Assembly (NCBI GenBank): GCA_019914945.1
Contig: CM034112.1
Location: 6,022,001-6,086,000 of the forward strand
Direction of reading: 5' to 3'
DNA: 64,000 nt
Origin: Typha latifolia
Lineage: Eukaryota; Streptophyta; Magnoliopsida; Poales; Typhaceae
Below the pieces are notes generated by a model. It did not search any database. It was not told the DNA's origin and worked only from the letters and a program-made list of their open reading frames with translations. The position numbers were made by a program, and so were the translations under genes. How positions within the stretch are numbered: the stretch's first letter is position 1; the number at the start of each line of letters is the position of its first letter. Positions 11,870 through 23,399 of the stretch are shown here, piece by piece.

Positions 11870-12059
11870 CAAAGACAGAAAAGTTATTCATAAAAACTTC
11901 CAAGAACTATTCTACTAGATCTGAGAATATGCTAATCATATACCTTTGAAAGGTACTAGGAGCATTGTCAGAACGTCTCGCTACTAACACTTGAAAAAGC
12001 AGCTTTCAAGGTCTCGTCGCTAGGACTTGATCAGAGGACGGCGAGGGCATGGCTATGAA
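11870..12059 (-). pseudogene. Athila-like RT fragment, distal part
   Basis: On the minus strand, 11870-11975 reads NAPSTFQRYMISIFSDLVE, a stop, then FLEVFMNNFSVFG. This is the part of an Athila RT that contains the catalytic loop. It continues the RT at 24084-24845, from which it is separated by the 12060-24027 element. The stretch 11977-12059 is not RT; it is extra DNA already present before the split. The fragment is cut at 11869 by the junction with the Tekay/Del-like LTR. Confidence 0.75.
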
Positions 12060-14150
12060 TGTAACAACCCAACCCTAAAAAAAATATTTTGGGCACAACG
12101 TGGCCATGCAGCTTGCACGATGGGGGCGCCACGCGCCCACTACCGCTGCCACAGCCAACGGGCTGCGGCAGGCCCCGGCGCCGCCGCTACCCCTCTCTCT
12201 CTCGGTCTCACTCTCACTCCACTCTCTTTCGCGCTGCTTCCTCTCCTCGTTGCCGACGTCAGACCGCTGCCACCTCCCCTGAAGTCACCGCTGCTGGTGA
12301 GATCCTTTGTCCCCCTCTCCTTTTCTTTCTTTCTCTCTCTCTCTCTTTCTCTCTCTCTTTCCCTCTCTCTTTCTTGCCACGAGCTCAGGCTCGTTGGAGC
12401 CGAGCCGCCGACGAGATGTCGACCGCTGCTGGCCGACGAGATGCCGACCTTGCCGGTGCTCTCCCCGCCAGCCCGGGTCCACACCTCCCTCCTCTTCCTT
12501 CCCTTCTTCTCTTCTCTTCTTCTTCTTCTTCTTCTTCTTTCTTTCTTTTTCTTTCTTTTTTCTTATTCTTCCTCGGCTTCTTCTCCTTCTTTCTACACAG
12601 TGTTGGGCTCGGCCCAACACTTTAGCAAGCGTATGATTATACCGTTACGACTTTGTTTCAAATTAATTTCTAATATGAGTGTGCATGTGATAGACTAGCA
12701 TGAGTATGCATGTGTTAGATATATGGTTGGAGTCTACATTGCGTCATTTTTCTCTTGATTCCTGTTCCACCTAAATTCCTGTTATGCATTGACTCGTTAT
12801 CGAACTGGATATATGCATGTGATCTGGCATTTAGAAGGAAAGCATGAAATGTGATTGATAGGATAGTTGATAGAAAGAATGCGAATACCCGACTAGGCGC
12901 TAGGGTTAGAGGTGCCTAGGGTGATATTATGGTCGCTAGTATGTGATATCTCATGGCCCATGTCCGAGGTCAGTTGAGTCTGTGTGAACAGACAATCGGA
13001 CACATGCCGTTCGCCAGGGCATATGTGGCGAGTTATCCTCACGAGGTTTATATCAACTATGTGGGTGCTCGGTCTGGATGGATGTTGATACCCTAGCGGG
13101 TGGCAGGGTATGATTATATTTGAGATACTCTTGCGGATAGTAGAGTATGCTCTGATCCTCCAGGCATGATGTTGAGACTAGATACCAGGTGGTGACTGTG
13201 CATAGTGGTCTAGTATGATGATATTATACCGAGATGTCGATGATGATCATGATGTTCTGAAATGCATATAATTTCATTATCATCTATTATACTTGATTAT
13301 TGAATAGTCAATATGCATCTTAGGTAGTTGCATTTGATATCATAGCATGATCATGATTGGCATGCATCATATGTGTTATATTTGAGAGAGAGTTATGATG
13401 ATGGTATGATATGGAGATGTATTTATACATTGTCGATGATTATATATTTTATCAGTTATGACATGACATGTTACCTATTTTTTATTTATGTATTATTGAG
13501 GAACATTCATATACTCATTCATGACATGATACTCTTTCTGATTTATATTATCCAGTACATGATTTACTCTTTGTTTGACATCACTGATTCAAGAAAAGGT
13601 CTATTCACTAAGTCTTTTGCTCATGACTCTCTTTATTTTTTCTTTTCTAACTCCCTTAGATATGTGGTTCGTGATAGCGACTTGAGATATCTTGAGAAGA
13701 TATTTTAGAGCGATGATGAAGTGAGCTATAGATGCGAGACGGTATAGATGATAGTTTATATAGGAATTGAGTTGTACCAATATTTGATATTTGTACTCTT
13801 TTATATTAGACGATGAATTGTATAATACAGGTCGAATCATAGTGTACTCTTATATTAGTCGTTTTAGTTGTATCTTGATAGTTTGTTGTGGCCTGTGTAG
13901 GTCCTGCCAGATTATGTAGTGGTTTAATGTATATTATTGTGGACTGGGATATTCATATATTAACAGGTTTATTTGGTTAATAGTATGATTTATCTGGTGA
14001 TAGATTATGTGATCATGGATAGGTTAGCAAGTTTTATTTCATGATGTCATGATTATATGTGCACATGAGAGTATCTGTGCATGACGGGCCCCGCCCAACC
14101 TATCGCGTGCGCCACGCGTGCCTTGTGGGCGCGTGGGTATGAGCGTTACA
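12060..14150 (+). mobile_element. 5' LTR of the 12060-24027 element
   Basis: It begins TGTAACAACCC and ends GCGTTACA, eight bases before a primer site. It contains CT microsatellites around 12330-12375 and 12505-12560. Relative to the 3' LTR it lacks about 1 kb between the word GGCTCGGCCC (about 12607) and GATTATACCGTTACG (about 12634). The open frames at 12027-12698 on both strands are low-complexity Ser/Leu or Arg/Glu translations of the CT tracts and are not genes. Confidence 0.85.
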
Positions 14151-14157
14151 ATTTAGG

Positions 14158-14170
14158 TGGTATTAGAGCT
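14158..14170 (+). other. Primer binding site (tRNA-iMet type, mutated)
   Basis: TGGTATTAGAGCT differs from the canonical word by C-to-T changes. It stands eight bases past the LTR end. Confidence 0.75.
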
Positions 14171-17100
14171 TAGGTTTAAGGATGATTTAGCAAACCATCA
14201 AGTATAGTAGTTGTTGATTTAGGTTAGGGTTACGCTAGTAGTCGATCTCAATGAGTTTGATATTAATTAGTTGAGATAGAAATCTAGGTTGTGATGTTGA
14301 GATTATTAAGTTTTGATACCTTGACGATATTGATAGAAATAATTTGTGACATTGGTATATTGAGAATTTATTTGAGCGACTAATGAATAGAAAGAGATAG
14401 TACTAAATCATGCATTAATGTTATTGAGGTCGAGGTGTTATAGTCAGTGAAACATAATATTGGGGATGTTGACATGTTCATATGTTGTGATAAAGTATAA
14501 AAATTTGTAAACATGTAGAGATAGGTATTTTGTGCAGAAAGATTATTATTAGTAGATTTGAGGTTATTTTGAGCAGATATAGCATATTTTTGGATTTTTG
14601 ATCTATTATGGATACATTTGAGATTAGGAGATTAATGCAAAAAGATATATGTACAGAGAGACTATTCTAATTTTTATGACGGTTATAATTATAAATTGTG
14701 GATGGACGAGTAAGACACGATGATTTTGTGTAGAAAAAAAATTTAGGTGATGTGATATAAATGATTGTAGATTGTATATGGAAAAGAATTTTCGGATGAC
14801 TAGTATGATAAATTATGTTTGCAAGATACTTGTGTTAGTAGGTATAAAATTTTGATTGTACCGACAAGATGGATGATTTAATAGGGATATGTTTGTCCAA
14901 TAGTACTACTAGAGGATTAACGTCTTATTTAAATCTTTGAGTTGATTTCTAAATAGGATAATGGGTATAGGAAATATGACATGGATACAGTTATTGGGTT
15001 GTAAGTGATTTTAATAGTTCAGACATAAGGTATATAGTTTTGGCAACATGATAGTAAGTCTAGTTTAGAAGTTCCTAATTATGTGAATTTGATTAGATGA
15101 AAAGAATGATAATGAACTGAATAATATAGGGTGATGATAGTTGTTGAGTTGATAGTCCCACGACCTATGTTGTATGACAGCGAAAATATATGTTGTCTAT
15201 TAGTTTAGTTTTGGGCTTTGATTTAGAGGATAATAATATTATAACATGACGATCGTGTGTTTTAGCTGATGAAGTCTGGCTGCAAATATACAAACTTATT
15301 GTTTTCATAATTATTAGGTGATATTAATGTTGTTATAGAATGACTTTTGATGATACTATAAGATTAAATTGTTCAGTATAGGTGGTGGACTTTTTAGAGG
15401 ATATGATAGAATATAAAGTTGGGACTATTGAAGAAATATGAGGCTTAAGTGATTTAATTAGGAATGAGATATGTTGGTATAGATGTTAAATTGAGATATT
15501 ATGTATTTTGACATGTTAGTTGTTTCAATGATACTAATTGGAGAGATAACTTGATAGAGTTATTCATAGAGCCTATAGATATGATTATTTATTATGACTG
15601 ATAGATGATTTGGAAGTTCAACTAATTGCTTCATAGGACGGCAATGAAAGGAATATAGAGAACTATGATATTTCATATATAGTGTATCACTGGATGTTTA
15701 TTATACTGCTAGATGATGAACAGATAATGATGTATAGAGAAGTGATTATATTAGCATTTGTTTAACCATTGGATTACATGTTCGACTATTACTGGAGGTT
15801 ATTGAGCGAGCCTTTTAGAATGATGAGGTTGATCTTAATGATTGTAAAGACTTACAGGTTTACATTTAAGTCTTAAGATAAAGATACTTGATTGGGATAT
15901 AATGATTTCATGATTAGTTCTATTATAGTTTGTGAAAATTTAATCTTTTAATGAATTGCAAAGTTAAGATTACGAGAAGGTTGTTATCTATATTTTTGGA
16001 TGTCTTCTAATCTATGGGAATCAGTTAGTGTCAGTTAGTTTATTAGCAGATCATAATAGCATTATCAATTTGGGAGATTAATCTTAGTAGCTTTAGTTCA
16101 TGTATAATGATTTTGTGGATTTGTTTAAGATGTTTCTGTATTCTTAAAGATCAAGTATGATGAATTAGTATATATTTGTGTGGCAATGGATTAATATTAT
16201 AAACTAAATATTATATCTGTCGAGATTTTGAAGAGATTATCAGATTACTTAATAGAACTCCGCGGATAGTCTTTGGATCTGAATATCGATATAATTAAGT
16301 GATATTTTGGTGGATATACTAGTAGTGATAGTAATTAAATAGATAATGATCAAACTTGAATTATGTGAATCGAGGAATGAATAGTTTGGATATAGAAGTG
16401 ATTGAAAGAAAGATTATTATAAAGTTTATCATGTATGTTTCTTGAAATAGTTTGAATTTTAACATATTGCACATTAAGAAGGAAGATAATGTGGACAATC
16501 AGAAGGGTATATAAATTCATTTGATAGGTTGGAGTTGATGCACTGCATGTTATTCTGAAGAATGTATTATGAATACATGTTGATATTATAGTCTTATATG
16601 GATAGGCGTGATCTCTTAAATTGATTTATCTAGTAATTTGTATAATGATTTAAACATATGAGCAGTGCACTTTAAATAAGAGACGTTGTACTATTGCCTA
16701 AATTTTATGAGGATATCAGATGATGCTGAATATGTTTAGATTAGTGACATTATTTATTAGAAAGAGAAGTATGAGTTAAGTCTTTCGGATATTCTTGCAA
16801 TAACTTGTATTTATCGTTCTACTTGGTATTAGTGATAGTATTAAGGGATAATCCATTGAGTATGTTTGAGATCGGACTATATATTTAGTAGATTGGAGAT
16901 AATTTACTTAAATAGGTTGTATCGTATTATCATAAGTGATTATGGCATTATGATGTGTATTGTTGTAGTTAGCAGGAAATGTGATAAATTGGGATAGCTT
17001 GAGGTATTTTGGAGTAGAATGAATATACTATTTCTTGCAGACCAGTCGTATTATTGATGTGTATAGACATGGTATGATTACCTAACTGACCTAAATCTAG

Positions 17101-17240
17101 AAAATTTAATTTTGTAAGGGAGTTACTTGTGGTGGTATAAGTTATAGATTTGAAAAAGTAAGATTGTGCAGTGGTCAATTTGATTAGAAGGTACTAGAAC
17201 TAGATATGTAGATTTTCTTATAATATCAATGTGATTTTCT
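14171..17240 (+). mobile_element. Internal region of the 12060-24027 element, unrecognisable and C-poor
   Basis: By position this should hold gag and pol, but no protein domain could be read in any frame, and no real open frame is present apart from a short minus-strand one at 16969-17178. The + strand is strongly depleted in C compared with G; for example 14521-14580 has 2 C and 14 G. Asymmetric composition plus loss of frames suggests a very old or heavily mutated coding region. I see no other gene in it. Confidence 0.6.
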
Positions 17241-19345
17241 TACAACCTGCCAGCCCGAGTCCGCACCTCCCTCCTCTTCCTTCCCTTCTTCTCTTCTCTT
17301 CTTCTTCTTCTTCTTTCTTTCTTTTTTTTCTTTCTTTTTTCTTATTCTTCCTCAGCTTCTTCTCCTTCTTTCTACACAGTGCTGGGCTCGGCAGGCAGTG
17401 CTGGGCTCGATGGTAGAATTTATTTAATTAATTAATTTATTTATTTATTTATTTATGTTATTTATTTAGGTATTTTTTTTCTTAATTAATGCAAGTAGAT
17501 TTTTTAGACATTAACTATTTTAATAATATTATATATCCTTCAATATAATTTTATTAATGATAATTTTTATAATCAATGATTAATTAGGTATAAATATAGG
17601 TAATACTTTTATTTATTTATTTATTTATATATCTATTAGATTAATAGATAGATTTGTTAATTATAATTATTAGATTTATATTCTAATACCCTCATCATAT
17701 ATATTTTAAGTATTTCTATTAATTTTATGATTATTCTACAACAAATAAAATACTAAGCTTATTTGGTTATTTATTTATTATTTTATCGAGTAAAAACTGC
17801 ATTGTCCCTAATTAATCAAGATAGTGTATGAATTATAAAATTAATTATAATTAGACCTTGTCGATACTTATAGTTATTTAGCCTTTTATTTTATTTTATA
17901 ATTACATATTTAGAAATACTCTCATATAAAAGAAGACAAGCATTTTCTCCTTACGTTATAACTAACATTTTATAATAATAATATAATTATAGTATTTGAA
18001 TCGTATCTATAATATAGACCTAGTTATGTAATCAAAAATAAAGAGAAGTGATTCTAAATCTAATAAACCTTTATATTCTAATTGAATTAATTCTAATTAG
18101 ATAAACGGCTAACATCATGCTACTTAAATATTTTCAGATCCCGAACTCCCTTATGTGAGACCCTATGGACCTTGACAATGAGTTGATGTTTGACTGACGG
18201 ACGTGAGAGATACATGGTTTGTGTCTTCTGATCAGACAGTGAGTAGTCTTATCCCCTAGACGCCTTTCTCAAATTAGGTTATATTATATATTATGTACCC
18301 GCATGTTTTGGCCTCCAACATGATTATATGACTTTATCTATAGATGATTATAGTCGAGCATATTTTTATCATGCATAGAATTAGGTTGATCTTGGATATG
18401 AGTATGATGATGATAAATAGAGATGCTTAGAGATGATTATACCGTTACGACTTTGTGTCGGAGTAATTTCTAATATGAGTGTGCATGTGATAGACTAGCT
18501 GGAGTATGCATGTGTTAAATACATGGTTGGAGTCTGCATTGCATCATTTTTCTCTTAATTCCTATTCCACCTAAATTCCTGTTATGTATTGACTCGTTAT
18601 CATACTGGATATATGCATGTAATCTAGCATTTAGAAGGAAAGCATGAAATGTGATTAATAAGATAATTGATAGAAAGTATGAGAATACCCGAGTAGGCGC
18701 TAGGGTTAGAAGTGCCTGGGGTGATATTATGGTCGCTAGTATGCAATATCTCATGGCCCATGTTCGAGGTCAGTTGAGTCTGTGCGCATAGACAATCGGA
18801 CACATGCCATTCGCCAGGGCATATGTGGCGAGTTATCCTCACGAGGTTTCTATCAACTATGTGGGTGCCCGGTCTGGATAAATATTGATACCCTAGCAGG
18901 TGGCGGGGAATGATTATATTTGAGATACTCTTGCGGATGGCAGAGTATGCTTTGAGCCTCCGGGCATGATGTTCAGACCGGGTACCGGGTGGTGGCTGTG
19001 CACAGTGGTCTAGTATGATGATATTATACCGAGATGTCGGTGATGATTGTGATGTTGAGAAATGCATATGATTTCATTATCACCTATTATACCTGATTAT
19101 CGAATGGTCAATATGCATCATAGGTGGTTACATTTGATATCATAGCATAATCATGATTGACATGCATTATATGTATTATATTTGAGAGAGAGTTATGATG
19201 ATGGTATGACATGGAGATGTATTTATACATTGTCTATGATTATATATTTTATTAGTTATGACATGACATGTTATCTATTTTTTATTTATGTATTATTGAG
19301 GAACATTCATATACTCATTCATGACATGATACTCTTTCTGATTCG
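17241..19345 (+). mobile_element. 3' LTR of the 12060-24027 element, first part
   Basis: It starts inside the LTR at the word CCAGCCCGAGTCCGCACCTC (compare 12468), so the first roughly 400 bases and the polypurine tract are deleted. CT repeats (17290-17370), an AT-rich part (17400-18120), and the shared distal LTR up to TTTCTGATTCG follow. At 19346 a copia-type element begins. The LTR resumes at 23400. Confidence 0.8.
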
Positions 19346-20303
19346 TGTTAGGTTTTTATTTGTAGGCAATTGTGTACAAAATAGTCTAAGTGTATTTTTT
19401 TATGTATATGAGCTTTACACGAGTCTAGAATATCTCTGGTTTGAAGAATTGCAAGATTATTGGAGAAAAGCGGTTGAGTTTACGCGCGCGTTCACAAACG
19501 CATTCGAATGCGGGTACTGCGTTCACACAGACAGAGATCTGCGTTCACAAACGCATTCGAACGCGGGTACCGCGTTCACACAAACAGAGAGCCGCATTCA
19601 CAAATACGTTTGAACGCGGGTACTGCGTTCACATAGACCGAGAGCTGTGTTCACAAACGCGTTCGAACGCAACCTAAAGAATTCAAGTTGTCGCGTTCGA
19701 ACGCACTTGAGCCCGTTCGAACGCACCTGAGATCAAGTCAAGCCGTTCGAACGCACCAACGAAGTTTGATAAAATTGGACTCTCGTGAGTACGGATAAGA
19801 CTTGGATTTGGCTCTATCTTGGAGATCATATATAAGGTTTGTGATTCCCTATCTCTAGGGTGGTTGAAGAAGCATTATTGAAGGAGATTTCTTGAGGCTA
19901 CATCGGTTCTTCAACTAACAAGGTTCCACTCATCATTAAAAAGTTAATCTTTCATCTTAAGGGCTATCTAGACGAAAGATCAATCTTGATGGTTACTGAG
20001 GTTGGACTTCAATCACGAGAAGCAGTGAATCGTGGGTTCTAGCGAGCAAGAATGAAAAGAACAAAGTCATTTGGATCGACGGGTTGTTTTGTGAGTCAGT
20101 CTTGTAATTGTTACTATTCTAGTGATTGGTTTTGATCCGAGTTTGGATCCGTGGTTTTTTCCCGTTTTGGTTTTTCCACGTTAAAATCTTGGCGTTCATC
20201 TCTGCTTTCGTTCCTAATATTTCTACGGATTTTTACTCAAGCGAACGAGTGATATCATTGCCTAGTATTTAGATACATACTTGTGTCTAGGGGTTTGTGA
20301 ATA
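19346..20303 (+). mobile_element. 5' LTR of the copia-type element
   Basis: It matches the 3' LTR (22704-23399) from TGTTAGGTTTTTATTTG through GTGTCTAGGGGTTT. It has about 335 bases (roughly 19895-20229) that the 3' LTR lacks. The exact 3' end is uncertain because no convincing primer site follows. It contains about four units of a 54-bp minisatellite (19487-19680) and several TTCGAA-centred palindromes to 19760. Confidence 0.75.
19487..19680 (+). repeat. 54-bp minisatellite in 5' LTR
   Basis: About four units, starting near 19487, 19542, 19594 and 19648. Each has the pattern GCGTTCACAAACGC, then TTCGAACGCGGGTACTGC, then GTTCACACAGACAGAGA. The 3' LTR has about five units of the same repeat. 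Confidence 0.85.
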
Positions 20304-20766
20304 TCTTCTTGCACATTGTTTGATATGTACTACAAGAAAAGGGCTACCTACTCATGTGTGAAAGCCATCATTGCACATATATGGTTTATATATAAAAAAT
20401 AATAATACAGGGAAAATTCCTATTCGGTTATGGAGAATAAGTCAAAAAGTGTAAATTTAAATACTAAGTCGGTTTGACTACTGTGTTGTATCATTGTTTA
20501 AATAGGAAAGTTTATTTAAGAAGAATATTTCATGTTATCTATGCTCACCTTGCATATGTCTATTATTTTAATCAATCAAGATTAATTTAATTTTGAGTGA
20601 TGCATTAGAATTGATTATAATATGCTTTTGATGATTTGATTGATCTGTGTATGACTTATTTCATTCGATTGTCATATTCTATGTCTTGAATCTATTTTGA
20701 ATTTTTAGAGGTGCATCTCCAAAAAGATTTTTTGAGTTTTTCTTAGATTTTTTATTTTAAAAAAAA

Positions 20767-20850
20767 TGGCGTTCGAACGCAAAATTTTGAGTTCGAACGC
20801 AGTGACTGGCGCGTTCGAACGCGCAGACTGGTGCGTTCGAACGCACTCGA
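20767..20850 (+). repeat. Cluster of GTTCGAACGC palindromes in the element leader
   Basis: Four copies of GTTCGAACGC stand within about 80 bases, upstream of the coding region of the copia-type element and outside its LTRs. The same word is used in the LTR minisatellite and in several gypsy LTRs of this window. Confidence 0.9.
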
Positions 20851-21321
20851 AGATTCTTTATATATTACATCCAAACCCAAGGGTTTTCATCTTCAATCTT
20901 CCAAACCCTAGAAACCCTTCATTTTCTCCCTTTCAAATCTTCAAGATCTTGGCATTTTTCATCAAATTTCTCACTACAAACCATTTTAAAGGGTCGTTCT
21001 CCTCCGGATCTAGCATCTTTCGGCCGAATTTCTTAGTTTTTCTTCACTTTTGTGAGGTATGATCATCCATCAATTTTCCTATTTTTTATTCAATTAAGTC
21101 TCTTGATCTTGATTGATTTCGTGCGTTTTCGAGTTTTGATCACGTTAAAGTTACTATCTTGAGATTTCTTGTGTGATTGAACGTGATATCTTAGCGTTTT
21201 CAAGTGGATGATGGATTTCATTTAGGGCCTTCATGATTTCTTGGATTTTTTTTTATTTCTTGCTATCTTTTTGTTTGCTTTGGGCATGTATTGAATCTTG
21301 CTTCTTATTTCTTTCTCAAGA

Positions 21322-22348
21322 ATGCCTAGAAAAGCTGCAGTTTTCAAGAAACCTAGGCCGCCTTCCTCACCTTCTTCGGCTCCCAAGTTTTCAACATCTA
21401 CGACTGCGGGGCGTTACAGACATAATTTTGGCACCCGTCCTGTTTTCCGATTTTTCTTCTTTGGGGATAGAACAGATATTTACTGAGCGAGGATGGTTAT
21501 CGGTGTGTGGGATGAGCGGGACTGCTTATGTGGAAGTTGTTCGGGAATTTTTTAGTAATGCCATAGTTTTAGACCACTGTATACGTTCTACTATTCGTGG
21601 GGTGTCTGTATACTTGGACTCAGATGTTATTCACGCTGAACTTCGTCTTCCTAATGGTGAGTTCCAGTATCCAACGTCTGCTCCACTTCCAGATGTCGAT
21701 GAATATGCTGGCACTGTACTGATCAAAGGGGAACGTTGGAAGGGAAACATGATGCCGCATGCGAAGCTGACGTCCGTGGCTCACATGCTTCACCTGTTTT
21801 GTCTGTACAATGTCACCCCCAAGACTCGACATTCAAGTATTAGTCTGGATCGTGCATTCCTTCTTCATGCAATGTTATTTGGAGTCTCGCTTGATTTGGC
21901 TGAGGTGATCTATGATTCAATACTCACAGCTGCATAGAAAGAAGCACCTCGTGAGGGGTTACCGTTTGGCATCTTTATTACAAATTTGTGCACTCAGAGT
22001 GGGGTGCGTGTGGATGCTTCGGAACCTTCTCTTACTTCGCACAAACCGTTGGATCGGATTACTCTTAAGCGGAGTCAACCTCACGACCAGTCGTCTCCTC
22101 TCAAGCCGTCCTCTTCCGCCGCTGGTCGCACCTCGCACCTCGACAGCTTTGATGATAGCTCTGACGGTGACACATCTCACTCTAAGGGAGAGTTATCACA
22201 GTACTCTGACCGTTTCGATCATCTTAGTACTCAAGTGCAGGATCTCCATTTGGCAGTGAATGATTTACGAGCTGAGCAAGCTCGTCAAGGGACTGTACTT
22301 GACTCTGTGTTGACGATTCTTCAGCGTCAGTTTCCTCCGAGTTCCTAG
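21322..22348 (+). pseudogene. Putative plant transposon protein (PF20167-like), frameshifted
   Basis: This is the only coding region of the copia-type element. The ATG at 21322 gives MPRKAAVFKKPRPPSSPSS, a basic, Ser/Pro-rich start. A frameshift near 21412-21440 moves the frame to FTERGWLSVCGMSGTAYVEVVREFF, then WKGNMMPHAKLTSVAHMLHL and LDRAFLLHAMLFGVSLDLAEVI. An in-frame TAG at 21935-21937 interrupts it. The reading resumes KEAPREGLPFGIFI, followed by a Ser/Asp-rich tail and a probable coiled coil (VQDLHLAVNDLRAEQ) to 22348. The pattern fits the 'putative plant transposon protein' family often carried by non-autonomous plant LTR elements. Its biochemical role is not known to me. Confidence 0.75.
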
Positions 22349-22690
22349 TATTTGGCATTTGTGTCAAAAAGGAGGAGAGTGTCTAGGTGTCTAGGTGTGT
22401 AGGGGAGCATGGTAATAAGGGGAGTTTATTACAGTATTTCTGTCTTTCTAATCTTGCTTATAACTTTGCTTGGAGGAATTGTGAACTTTGTCTATTTAAG
22501 TATTTTTGAACTTATGCTCCATTAATAACTTGTGTTTGGATTGTTTATTCATTTCAAGTTATTTTTACTTGATCTTAGATTGGTATATGTTTATTTGTAG
22601 GGATTGATGTGCAAAATATTCTAGTCTTGTTGATTGCTCAATTTGAAGTCTTTGAAATATCTTGTAACTAGGTGTTTTGTCACAAATTGC

Positions 22691-22703
22691 CAAAGGGGGA
22701 GAT
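22691..22703 (+). other. Polypurine tract of the copia-type element
   Basis: CAAAGGGGGAGAT directly before the LTR start TGTTAGG, the arrangement usual in plant copia elements. Confidence 0.85.
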
Positions 22704-23399
22704 TGTTAGGTTTTTATTTGTTGGCAATTGTGTACAAAATATTCTAAGTGTATTTTTTTATGTATATGAGCTTTACATAAGTCTAGAATATCTCTGGTTT
22801 GAAGAATTGCAAGATTGTTGGAGAAAAGCCGTTGAGTTCACACCGCATTCACAAACGCGTTCGAACACGAAATCTACGTTCACAAAGACAGAGAGCCGCG
22901 TTCACAAACGCGTTTGAACGCGGGTACTGCGTTCACACAGACAGAAAGCCTCGTTCACAAACGCGTTCGAACGCGGGTACTACGTTCACACAGATAGAGA
23001 GTCGCGTTCACAAACGCATTCGAACGCGGGTACTGCATTCACACAGACCGGGAGCTGCGTTCATAAACGCGTTCGAACGCAACCTGAAGAATTCAAGTTG
23101 TCGCGTTCGAACGCACTCGGGCCCGTTCGAATGCACCTGAGATCAAGTCATGCCATTCGAACGCACCCGGGCTGCGTTCGAACGCACCAACGAAGTTTGA
23201 TAAAATTGGACTTTCGTGAGTACGGATAAGACTTGGATTTGGCTCTATCTTGGAGATCATATATAAGGATTGCGATGCCCTATCTCTAGGGTGGTTGAAG
23301 AAGCATTATTGAATGAGACTTCTTGAGACTTTTACTTACGCGAATGAGTGATATCATTGCCTAGTATTTAGATACATACTTGTGTCTAGGGGTTTTTCA
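22704..23399 (+). mobile_element. 3' LTR of the copia-type element
   Basis: It begins TGTTAGG and ends TTTTTCA at the target duplication. Compared with the 5' LTR it has an internal deletion of about 335 bases near 23325 and one more minisatellite unit. Between 22844 and 23090 about five 54-bp units occur, with starts near 22844, 22898, 22951, 23004 and 23057. More TTCGAA palindromes follow to 23190. Confidence 0.8.

Larger units (their letters stand above)
19346..23399 (+). mobile_element. Non-autonomous copia-type LTR retrotransposon
   Basis: The ends are TGTTAGG and TTTTTCA, flanked by attcg (19341-19345) and actcg (23400-23404), a 4-of-5 match to a target duplication. The uninterrupted LTR at 13530-13545 shows the empty site. 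It has LTRs at both ends, a GGGGGAGAT polypurine tract before the 3' LTR as in copia elements, and a single coding region (21322-22348) without protease, integrase, RT or RNase H. It would need proteins from another element to move. Confidence 0.8.

Noticed and set aside
12027..12698. 223-codon and overlapping frames
   Set aside because: Low-complexity translation of CT-rich LTR sequence on both strands.
13373..13708. Open frame in the LTR, with a relative at 19182-19613
   Set aside because: The two share sequence because they lie in the paired LTRs; hydrophobic AT-rich translation, no domain.
20767..20850. Heat-shock elements or Pol III B boxes in the GTTCGAACGC words
   Set aside because: The two-base gap of heat-shock elements between TTC and GAA is missing, and the last base of the B-box consensus is not met.
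19487..23190. CRISPR-like array
   Set aside because: The repeats are an LTR minisatellite with near-identical whole units, not constant repeats with unique spacers, and the DNA is plant nuclear.
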